From contig OW203762.1 in the NCBI GenBank assembly GCA_934045905.1, positions 15,408,345-15,472,344 of the forward strand: a stretch of 64,000 nucleotides of DNA, given 5' to 3'. The position numbers were made by a program, and so were the translations under genes. The notes below the pieces were generated by a model. It had not been told where the DNA came from, did not search any database, and saw nothing but the letters and a program-made list of their open reading frames with translations. This document shows, piece by piece, positions 49,022 to 59,620 of the stretch (position 1 is the first letter of the stretch; each line of letters opens with the position of its first letter). The stretch comes from Leuctra nigra (lineage: Eukaryota; Arthropoda; Insecta; Plecoptera; Leuctridae).

Positions 49022-50750
49022 TGAATTACATAAATTAGTACTGCTACTCCAATCTTCTTAATACAAACTATTGCTCAAACAACTGCATGATTGTAATGAT
49101 TCAATTCTTTCATAAACAATCTCTGTTCCATACTTGGAAAAATCATAATGTCGCAATTCAAATTATAATTACCTGTCTAAATGCATCTCAAAACACACAC
49201 TAAGCGATCAACTAAAACAGATTTATAATTCTGTAAACTCAGTTACAAATCATTACGTCTAGTACAGCTTAACAACATCGCTAATTAGACAGCAATATAC
49301 TCAAGCCACATGCATTTCACTTCCCATCGACCATTTCCCGTCCTCGTTTGCCCCTCAACATCTAATATGCATCGAACTCTTCGCCATATTACCCTGAATG
49401 CAACATGTGTAAAGGATGTATGTTTAAATGATGAGCAAGTGGATACATTTAGCATACGACATCTGGGAGAATAGCAGCCGAAACGAATTGCTGGACGATT
49501 TTATGACCCAATAATGTTTCGATCGTTTTCTCGTCTATCGGCTGGCGTAGAAAGACGTATGGGGGATAAAATGTTGCCACTTGCATCAATAAGAGAAGCA
49601 AAACGTATTGCTTTGGAATGCAAACAGTATTCATGGCACTTGTGTTTTTGCAATTGGCTTTCTATAGTAGATGTTACATTCTATGGAGATGCAATGTAAT
49701 ATCTAGGATGGAGACGAAATTTCATGTTTACACTTTGCATTTTAAATTTTTAATTTGCAAAGTGCACTATGTAAATTTTGGCCTGAGGTTATTTTTAGAC
49801 TCGACATTTGCGATTGGCGTTTTACGTATTTTTTAACCCAGGATGGTTAAACTTCTAAAAACTGTCTTAATTAAATAGTGAATATGAATATTCAAGGTTC
49901 ATTTAAGGATTATTAATTTAATGAATTTTTGTCTGATTTTTTCAAATAAACCAGAATAATGTAATTCAAGTTTTAAAAAGTTATTAATAAATTATAACTA
50001 ATTGATAGATAATTAATAACGCTACAGTAACTTATTTGTCTCATGTGATAAAACTGCCACAGCTCACACCGATTTGATGAATCGCGAATTATTTAGATTA
50101 AAGGATCAATCCACAATGTACATAAATGTATACTTCTCATTACTCATCAATATTATATACAGAGTTCAAACAAATTACAAAAATTATGTATAAATAAAAT
50201 ACAAACACGAATGTCTTACCAACTCATTTGTCAACTAGCTAAGGCCTAAGTTTGTAATGCTCTGTCAGTACTGAAATGATTAACAGCTCTTAGTGGTCAT
50301 TCTAGGATGCCTTTCTTGCCTTGACTAAAGAACTGTTTCAATTTAGCAGTGCATTGAAAATATTTGCCGTTAATAACGTCTGAATTAGACATAAATCCAG
50401 CCAATGGGTACAATAAGACAACTTTTATTCCTAGTGGTCGTAAAATCGACAGCTATAATCTACTCAGCTTTCAAGCATCTAAAATAGTATGAAAAGACAA
50501 TAATCAATGTCTCAATTATCTACTATAATACAAAACATATTCGCTTCAGGTCAAATAAGATGCCACTCCAGCTAAAGAGCAATAAGAGAACTTTTATTCG
50601 TAGCCGCCATAAAACCAGCAGCTAAAAGCTAATGTCTCAGCTAAGATGCTCACTGAATTATGACGTCAGTTCGCAGCATCGCCTCATCACTGTATTATGC
50701 GGGGACTCCTGTTTGCAAATAAGACCACTAGAGCTGTTTCTCATGTGGCT
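49022..50750. other. Unique A+T-rich stretch
   Basis: No gene recognised. A perfect TGACGTCA lies at 50,661-50,668. Confidence 0.35.
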
Positions 50751-50842
50751 CGTTTCGACGCCGGCGTCGCGACGATGCTGGGACGTCGCGTCGTAAACTT
50801 GGCTCGGAGAGATGCCTGATGCGACGCACGTCGCTTGAAACG
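50751..50842. mobile_element. GC-rich inverted repeat, possible MITE
   Basis: CGTTTCGACGCCGGCGTCGC on the left is mirrored imperfectly by GCGACGCACGTCGCTTGAAA plus CG on the right. The left arm itself contains a perfect 14-bp palindrome, CGACGCCGGCGTCG (50,756-50,769). The block is strikingly CpG-rich in an A+T-rich setting. Element ends and target duplication are unclear. Confidence 0.45.
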
Positions 50843-53422
50843 GGCGTCTTGTTTAAATATTATACTAGGAGTCGCTATTCAAGATGCATGGGCTTCTGTC
50901 GAGTCGTTCCCGGAGGTCCCCATTTGTTCACTTAGAGACGCAAGATTGGCAATTCATTAAATATAAGCAGAAGAGAAGGAAGAGACGGTTAGGAGTTCAA
51001 TGTTAATGGTAAGTACTATTCAAGGAAAAGTGAGGTTAGGTGATCAGAAGAAACTAATAATTTTTTAAAAGTTAATTTGTAAGTTTAAGGTTATATGACG
51101 GGTGTAATAAATGTGAAATAAGGTGAGCATTTTAGTGAATTCATAGTCGTTGTATACTTTCATTTTGCAGTTGGGAATTTGCCAACTTTGGGCAACTTAA
51201 GCCGATTCTGGAAAGTTTGCTTGTAACTTATTAAACGACAAAATGTAATCGATTACGGGGATATTTAAATAAATGTTTTAATCAGTGAATAAAGTAAACA
51301 TTTTCCAACTAGACTATCATGGCATGAATCTTTGGGCTAATCCTTCAGAATAAAATGCGAAAATAAAACTAAATATTATCATCCCTAAATATTCTGGTGC
51401 TGGTTGTTTGTCAAACTTTCATCAATTGTGAATCGTAAATTGAGCTAAAAATAGCAATTCGCAGGATGGCATATATTCATATTTCACAATTTTACTGTTT
51501 TAAAGCCATAAAATCAGTAGTCGATTTCTTTCCGTCTTTACAAATTGCTTCTAATGTTGAAAACTTTTAAACTTAACATGACCTGTTTTTAATGATTTAT
51601 TTATTTCCTTTCAGGTAAGAAAACTCTCATCAATCCTGACAGCAATCTTGACAGGTATTTGGTTTAAACTTTACTATCATTGTCTAAAATCAAGTTGATC
51701 TCCCAAAATAATGGCTGAAAATTTAAATGACGCGATAAATTACCATAAATTACCAGCTTTTTATCAAAAAATTAAAACGCGGAATAAATCTCATTCCAAC
51801 TCTAAAAATCCAAAAAGTTTTGTTCCCCAAACACGTAATTATGAATCGCAAATTGAGCTAAAAACAGCAATTCGCAGGCTGGTATGTATTCGTATTTCAC
51901 AACTTCAAACAAAAGCTTATCGTTAAAACTTTCACCCGAGCTTAAAAACTTTGTCCCATAAATGGCTGGGGCGAGTTTTACGATGATAAAATATATGATA
52001 AATCTAGTTACAACGACAATGGCGCCCTCAAATGTAAAGCATCCGAGAAAGTAATATAACATGGAAATAAAAGTTACGACTAAGGATAGAATGTTTCTTT
52101 TTAATTCATTCAAATGAAATGAGAATTCGTCTTTAAAAAATAATATATACCCTTACTCTTTTTTTAGTAGGGGGTGGTCTGACACTTTCATTCTCATAAC
52201 CAACACATCTTTATTTAAATCAAATTCGAAATGAATGTTTCTTCTAACGAATAAACGTAGGCATGTTGATAAGAACGGAGTATCATATTTCTCGTAGTCG
52301 AGGGTCGGAATGTCAATGAGATAAGAGGAAGTTAGTGGAAGGTGAAGGGCCTGCTACATGAATCACTGAGGAATAAAAATGTCCCGCACATTCCCTGTGA
52401 ACGAAAAGATCTCGAGTGTTTTCCGCGGAAGAAAAAGAAATGAAAGAAAAGAGAGTAGATACGCTACACAAATCTCAATTTTTGAGAATGTAAAAATCCT
52501 TACTTTGACTTTTGAGATTTCGGCTGTATATCACACGAGGAGTTTCTGTACCGGGAATTCCTGACGTCGGACGATTTTAAAACATGACGCTTCGTTGCAA
52601 ATGATAAACTCGTGCAGATTTTCTAACCGTCTTCTGGAATGCAAGTTGAAAAGGTGAAGAAAGTCAGTGGCATCCGCGTGCTCCTGCTTTTTAGAGGAAG
52701 AAAAGCACGTGTGCTGACATTTCCCTTTGAGACGACATTTTCATTGCTCAGTAGAGAAATTTGACATCACATATGCTACATCTTTGTGTTTTCTTGCTAC
52801 ATTTCAACTAATATCAAGTAAAAGTTTTTTTTTTAAGTGAATATTTTGAAAGCTTCCACTAAAAAACATATTTTTGAAACCAAAATGGAAGTTTTTATAA
52901 AACACAGTATCTCATATCTGTTTTAATATAAATTTGTATTTCATGGCTTGTAATCATGCAGAAGAAATTATTGGTGGAAGTGCCAGGTTCTTTCATTCTG
53001 TATTAATTTCAATTCAAATTTGTAGATGCTAACCATTTCGTATGGCCAACTATTGTATTGCATTATAACGGAAACAGAAGTTAAAGAGCACGTTTCATCA
53101 GCAGTAAAATGCCATGTGTCTTCCAGTTATATTTCCATTTCGTCGTACCGGGATGATAATTGTCATTACGAGTCCCTAATGTCAGAAAGAGTGAAAAAAG
53201 ACAACTTTCACGTCGCAAGTAGATATAATTTTCACTTCCTTCGTCCGCTTCGTACACAAACCGAAGCAATCTTTTTTGTTCAAACATTGTTTTAGAACTG
53301 CTTTTCATCGGGGCGAGTCTTTTGTCATCGGTCTCGCCGGTTGACAGGAAGGTCGGAGAACAGAGGACGGAATGAAAATATATTGCATAATTTCGGTTAC
53401 TGGCCCAGCCCCTAGCGACGTA
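50843..53422. other. Unique stretch
   Basis: No gene recognised; open frames of 60-100 codons (for example minus strand 51,802-52,113) have no known domain. Confidence 0.35.
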
Positions 53423-53436
53423 GGGGGGGGGGGGGG
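53423..53436. repeat. G14 homopolymer
   Basis: Fourteen G in a row after CCCCTAGCGACGTA. Confidence 0.85.
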
Positions 53437-53820
53437 CGCTACTGCCCTACTCTTTTCAACAGTGAATATCCAAGATTCAATATAAAGTTTACTTGAATTT
53501 AACTATTATTACAAACTTTACTTATAGAGTTAGGTATTATAGAAATGTGCTATCCTATATATGAAACATAAATATTTTTATTTCAATTTAATTGTATAAG
53601 AAGACCATTCAGGTCACATATTTTTTCTACGGTGAAATAGTCTCTTCAGAATCGTTATTGAAAAACGACAACTTTTATCCGTTCTTTAATACTAAGCGTC
53701 CAAATACATGTCTGCTTGAACATAATCATTGATGTTTTTTCAAAGATCCACGTACAAAATGTTAACTGGACAAAAAAGGACAAATGTTTACAAAAATGTA
53801 TAAATTATGTACAACGTAAC

Positions 53821-53852
53821 AGGTGCACAGGTGCACAGGTACACAGGTGCAT
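53821..53852. repeat. 8-bp tandem repeat AGGTGCAC, four copies
   Basis: AGGTGCAC AGGTGCAC, AGGTACAC, AGGTGCAT. With the preceding C, three CAGGTG E-boxes are generated, the type bound by Snail/ZEB-class factors. Function unknown. Confidence 0.8.
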
Positions 53853-55464
53853 CTGCACTTTTATTAGAAAATAAAAATTGTGCACTTTTCATTTTACTTC
53901 AATTTACGTCTCTTGTATTGTATGCTCATTTTACATGCAATACATTCTTTATGCATTTACTATTTATTTATTTAGTTTCAATTTGAATAATCCGAGAACC
54001 GTTAAGATATCCTAACATAAAATAATTGTTATTGTATCATCAGAATGCTCTTTGAAACAAAATCCCCGACGAATTAAAGTAGAAATGGGGTATTGGAAAG
54101 ATTCTCGTCGCAGCATGAAGCTATTTCCTTGATTCCAAGCTGCATTCAATCACAGCGGTTCCTAGTTAAAAAGCGGTTTAATTACTGGAAGATATCTCAT
54201 GTAATTGAGATAAGTTCATTAGTTGGCTGAATTTAGAGACATAAGAAACCACTATCTTAATTAAGATAATATCATAAAGATAAAACTACTTATACATTCT
54301 CTCTCGAATGGAGATTTTGAAATATTTACTTTGCTCTAATTAAAATAATGATTTAAAGTAGAGCAAAGATATTAATGAAATTATCAGCGTGCAGTATTCA
54401 TTTTTCGCTAAGTAAAGTTTAAAAAGAGCAATTGTAATAAAACTAAACTATGCCAATAGTAAAACTCGTTTCAACATGCAGCAAATATTAAGTTTAATCA
54501 AAAGACTTTCCACCAACAAAACGTGCATTTCAATATTGTTTGGAGGTCTTAAATAATTGTGGTGTATGCATACAAGTTTTATCATAAATCACTGAGTTGA
54601 ACCTAACTACCTTCCGATTCATGCAATATTGCTCAAAACATTATAAAAAAGGAAAAACTTCGAAAACAACGTTAAGAAATGTAACTAAATCCCTGTAGTG
54701 ATATTCAAGAAATCAGGTTTCGATTTTCACCTAAGCTACTTGGCGAACGTATCGTCTTGTAATTTTCCACAGTGATAAAGGCAATTGCTGGCTAGGTTCT
54801 CACTAATGTTCTAGATCTCCTCCCACCCATTATCCTTCATACCATTTAATCATCGTTATCATCATTATCATCTCCTAATCATCTTCATAATGATTCTCAA
54901 ACACTAAGTTGTTCACACATCTACTGTAATAGCGAGCTGTTATGGATGTGCCAGAGTGCCCTGCATTCCACTTAAGTAGTATAATCCAGAGAGGCCCACA
55001 TTCTACTTAATTTACAGCTAGAGTAGGTAATCCTGTTCACCCTAACGTCTCTATTATGATTTAGATTACGATCGAGTTCAATGCTATTTCAAAACAAGAC
55101 GGTCAACTCCTGCAAGTCATTTTCCATAAAGCTTTCATCTTCCAAAAGTCTTCGTCAGCTTTTCTATGAAATAACATTATTTGCGATTTCAACATTTCCG
55201 TAACTCTCTAGAGTTGAGATTTCAACTTCGGGAAATGTCATCGAATCACAGTTCTCGATCGAAGTCACAGAACTCACTACGTCCTGAATGAGGAAGCTTT
55301 CAACTGTAATTGAGATTTTTGATCTCGATCGAAACGCGAAGAATCGGAATATCTTTGCATGCTGATTAAAGATTACTTTCAAATTGCCACTTAAAAAAAA
55401 CGTCGAAAGGGAGAAAGAACATTGATGAGTCTACATTCTTCATTCTAGTCAAAGGAAATGCTGG
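53853..55464. other. Unique A+T-rich stretch
   Basis: Nothing recognised except a short CATCATT-type run near 54,853-54,872. Confidence 0.35.
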
Positions 55465-55790
55465 AGCAAGTTGGCTTCGTCGTTAATTACATGGAGTTGC
55501 ACTTCGGATACCCGGGTTCGATACTTGTGACTGAGTTTACTGATCGAGGTGTTCTCGTGGTTTCTGGTCCTAGAGGCAAATGATGGGGTGGTTTCTTGTG
55601 TTTTTTCTGACCTAGAGGCAAATTAAATGAAGGTTCTCATCACATAATATAATTAATGCCTTCATTGCGGGCACCTGGGTTCGATTCTTCTTACAAACCA
55701 TATTTGCCGAGGTTGTGTCGTGGTTTTTCCGACCAAGAGGCAAATGATGTGATGGTTCTCTCCTTACCACATTCCATCATTCATCATCAT
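55465..55790 (+). repeat. tRNA-derived SINE-like block, two heads and three tail modules
   Basis: Two pol III B-box-like strings, GGGTTCGATAC (55,513) and GGGTTCGATTC (55,677), lie about 165 bases apart; TTGGCTTCGTCG near 55,472 could be the A box of the first. Three copies of a tail module containing AGAGGCAAAT follow at about 55,573, 55,613 and 55,737, two of them in GGTTTTT..GACC(A/T)AGAGGCAAA context. The block ends in a CATCAT run. This layout is common in arthropod tRNA-derived SINEs. It looks like a tandem or rearranged pair rather than a single clean insertion. Confidence 0.5.
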
Positions 55791-57840
55791 CATCCCGCAA
55801 TCATACTTATTGTCATGAACTAATCTAGCTGCCAAATCGTCTTTTCACAACAACGCTGTCATGAAAATAGGTCCGCAAGCCTCAGTACCTCGAACTAATT
55901 TAATATCACTACGTCATCACTTTTGCATCGTATAACTATTGAATGTGGGATATTGTTTTACGACTGTATAAAACTGACGTCATCACTATGCATCACGTGA
56001 TGACATTAAGGGGGGAGAGGGGGGGGAGGACAGAACACGACTATCATAAAGATAGGTCACGTGTCTGCAATGCGGATTGCCTTCTTTCCAGGGGCAAGTG
56101 ACAAGACAGCGCTGCGCTCTCATTAAAGCGAGAGAAAGAGAGAGAAAGAACCTATCACCGTGGAATATAGCTTTCATTTCCTCTTTCACAACTGATAAAA
56201 CCGCACTCTTTGTTTTCCAGTTGCCTTTGTTCATGTCAGATCCTGAGCTAAATGAACTTTCCTGGAAATAAGCTGCGGAGGCTCCGATTATCTTTGTGTG
56301 GACGTCAAGTAGTTGACCTCGAGGTGTTCGAATGCTTTTGTGAGGAGTTCTTTTCTTCCTTCTGACAGGAAAGTAAAGTGAAAATACGAATAACTCTCAC
56401 CATTCACGAACAGAATACTAATTGTTTGTAAGAAATGAGCATTACAGAAATTTTAGAGTTGGCGGAGAATTTAGTTGAAGAATTTATTGAAAATAATGGC
56501 TATAGAGTTTTATCATCAGAATTAAGTAGATCTTAGGAATCAATATTTAACAGGTATTGTGAGTGGTGGCGTGGGAATGGGTTTGTACTTTAGGAGAAGT
56601 ATACACGCAAACATTGTTGTTCTTAATCATAATATTTTAAGGTGCCGTACTTAAGTATATCGTGTGTGACGTGAGAACTTTGTTACACAAGAATGAAAAT
56701 TAATAATAACTTAATATTTTACGTTATTAAAAAACTATTACAACAAAATACGTATTTCTCCAACGAGGGGAGTATGTAGTTGAAGTTACTCAAATCTGAT
56801 TACGACAATGAACATAATTCAAACAAACATTTAAACTCTTTTTGATATATAATTTCTAACATTTTCATTGATGAACGATTTATAAAGCACACAAAGGGAA
56901 ACAAACTGTTCTTAAATAATTGCTAATTAGTAATTATTATTAATAAATAATTTCGTATTTGAATTCGCTTATTTTGCCCCGATTTATCAATGCATGATAT
57001 TATAAACGTCACTAAAAGCACTGTCAAAACTATAAACAACTGAAGTCAAATAACATCAGTTGCGTATTATTAAAACTCCTTTAATGACGATTTAAATAAA
57101 TAACGTATCTCAAATCAACCTTAGCTTTTAAACAGCCTTACCCCTGTATGGGACATTTTTATTGTAGAAACAGTCATTTTTTAAAACATTGAGACTTACC
57201 TGAAGATGACAATACGCAATATAAACGCAACGCATCTTATTTTGAATGGACTTCGGTTTACTTCAAAGCTCAGAATGAGAATGAACATCAAATGAACTTG
57301 ATTATAAGTATCGTTGTTAAATTATCCACCAACACGTGTGTTCCATTGACAAAGATTGTTCGTAGCTCGCTCACAAATACTTGGAATACTTGCCTTTCCA
57401 TTGTGTCAAGACACGGAAATCTTTCCGTCGTCGTGACGTCGTCATTACACGCACACATTCTATTAGACGTCGCGACGCATGTGGGTGGGGGTGGGGGGTC
57501 ACTCGACGCCCTGCATAGCTGAGATTCTTGAGCGTCGTGACAGTGCCTCGGCGTCGTCATCGCCCTCTTCATTACTTCTACCTCGTTGATGATCTCCATG
57601 TGAGCCGATGTTCAAGGTTTAGTGAGATCAGATGTTGAGCAAGTGTAAGTTAAGACATGTCGGGCTAACTCTCATGGATACCCAATATGAACAACCTCAT
57701 TAATATTTAATCATAATAATAACCAATTGTCTTTCATGTGAATTCAATTTAATTTAATTGGTGAATTTTACGTATGCCCTATTTTCAAACATGGTGAAAA
57801 TCGTCACTCCGTTAAGGTAGTACCTTCATTATACATATAT
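55791..57840. other. Unique stretch with purine runs and a CpG-rich patch
   Basis: G/A-rich runs at 56,009-56,031 and 56,129-56,150; a perfect TGACGTCA at 55,975-55,982; and a CpG-rich patch at 57,425-57,565 with GTCGTCGTGACGTCGTC and GACGTCGCGACGC. No gene recognised. Confidence 0.35.
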
Positions 57841-58278
57841 ATAAAATAAAAAATCTTGAAATTACAAGTTCAGAAAACGTTTTCCTACATTTCAACTATA
57901 TTTAAGTATAAATGAATCATAAAATGTCATTTAACTTGCAACCCCTGTCGTATAGCGAGGTTTCAATTCATTGCCTTCCGAGAATGAACAAAACTGTAAC
58001 ACAGGAGGTATAGGGAAATCATTTAGTTTTTGGTTGATAACTTTTAAAATAGCACACGTTGGTATTGTTTTCAATTTTTTTCCTAATAGAATGTCCAACT
58101 ATCAATCTAGAAATCAGTTTTTTGAAAAAACGTTGAACCTCAGTAAAATTAAAAACTCAAAAATAGCATGGAAATCGTCATAATTTTAATGGCCCCCATT
58201 AGACTACATGTTAAAAATAGGAATTTATAACTACAATATCTCAAAATCTAGACACGAGAAGTTGTTCATATTTCACAG
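57841..58278 (+). repeat. Dispersed repeat, copy 2
   Basis: Collinear with 660-1,076 in the same orientation: CGTTTTCCTACATTTCAACT near 57,879, AGCACACGTTGGTATTGTTT near 58,051, GACACGAGAAG near 58,250. Spacing between blocks differs by only a few to about 16 bases from copy 1. No reading frame is conserved between the copies. Confidence 0.7.
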
Positions 58279-58960
58279 TATCGTGTAAATAGTGATTATT
58301 GATACCTCTGCCAAAAATAGGCTTATTTGGAAGATATGAGATATCAGTACGTAAAAAATAACTTACTAAAATGTTCTCAATTTGACATAAATTTAAAAAA
58401 ATCCATAATATAAGTTTATTAGAAACGTAATTGAATTAACTATATACCTTCTCTTCGTACAAATTTACTGTTCGCAAATCACCTTACTTTGAATTTTAAA
58501 AAGAGAGGAATAATCCCAAATCTTATAAAGTATACACTTTTGCTCATACTCTTGAATAAATAAATAGGAAAGATCTTTTGTAATTGCGAACAGGAATTGC
58601 TCGCTCTGATCAAAGAATTAACCTTTACATTGGCTTCACTTTAGACGTTAGAGTATAAGTTGAAGACACTTTAAATTAAAGTATCAAAAAACCAATTACT
58701 TTTATCTTTCTTCTCGACAAAATACAATTGAGTGTTCAACCGAATGTGTTACATCTTAGAGTATATCGATCCAGTAAACCTCGTGTATTTCATCGATAAC
58801 CCACATACTTTTGTCATTAAACCTTTCTTTTCCGCCAGAATGTTTAGAACAAGCTCAAGAGGCGCATTACTGACAGACATCTGACCAGCACCAGTCGACG
58901 TTTACTCGAGGTTTTGCGAAAGCCGATAAATTTAATATCCGGTTGGACCAGTTGGAAATG
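58279..58960. other. Unique A+T-rich stretch
   Basis: Nothing recognised. Confidence 0.35.
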
Positions 58961-59290
58961 GACTTGGTTCTATATATATAATATCTCCAGTGCAACTCCG
59001 TGGACTAAAGCGGACGATATTTTTCCCGCAATGGACAATTTATTGTTTTCGGGCGTTTGACGGAAAGGGTTGGCAAGCGACAATTCTGGTTTTGACAGTC
59101 GTGTAGAAAAATGGCTCGGCGGGAGGTCGCCAGAGGCAATCCCGGTCCGAGAGATCGGCTCTGTCGAGGCGTCGGCGTCGGGACGTTGCTCGACTCTCTG
59201 GCGTCGCGTCTTGGGAGAGAGCGCGCGCAAAACATGCAGCAAAAACAATCAGTGTTGACGGAGAGAACAAATATCGCGTTTTAGCTCACT
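58961..59290. promoter_or_regulatory. CpG-rich block preceded by a TATA-like run
   Basis: CTATATATATAATAT (58,971) precedes a block with many CpG (59,060-59,275), including GTCGGCGTCGGGACG and GAGAGCGCGCGC. All three minus-strand frames stay open for 76-92 codons, as expected from few stop codons in GC-rich DNA; two of the three begin at TTG. One frame has a genuine ATG (59,235 minus). I cannot support a gene. It may be a promoter or 5' exon, or part of a GC-rich transposon. Confidence 0.25.
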
Positions 59291-59464
59291 TTTCAAACGA
59301 ATGCTTAATTCGCTTTCTAAGCGAGTGTATACCTACTCTTACGGCATATTCTCATGTTTTTCTTGCACGCCTAAGACCTGAATTGTTCTTAAATTTGACT
59401 ATATCATAAGTTACGATTTGATGAAAATTCATAATATAGCAAGGAGTGAGATAGGACAAACTGC

Positions 59465-59501
59465 GTTATGACGTCATAACTTGAAGTTATGACGTGATAA
59501 C
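59465..59501. promoter_or_regulatory. Two 16-bp palindromes in tandem (CRE type)
   Basis: GTTATGACGTCATAAC (59,465-59,480) is a perfect palindrome centred on the CRE octamer. Five bases later GTTATGACGTGATAAC (59,486-59,501) repeats it with one change. Extended CRE/bZIP sites of the TTATGACGTCATAA type bind ATF/CREB or PAR-type bZIP dimers. Confidence 0.55.
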
Positions 59502-59554
59502 GTATTCGAGCTAGGCGTCCGAGGCACTCTATTACTTTCTGTTACTCTGTTACT

Positions 59555-59620
59555 CTGATAGATAGCAGAGTATCTATAGAGTATCTATCAGATAGAGATC
59601 AGAGTATCTACCTGAAATTT
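59555..59620. repeat. GATAGATA / AGAGTATCTA inverted and direct repeats
   Basis: CTGATAGATA (59,555) pairs with TATCTATCAG (59,582-59,591), and AGAGTATCTA occurs three times between 59,568 and 59,610. A short complex satellite-like patch. Confidence 0.6.

Noticed and set aside
59005..59270. Signal-peptide-like minus-strand frame in the CpG-rich block
   Set aside because: The apparent start is a TTG codon, and all three frames are open because GC-rich DNA has few stops.
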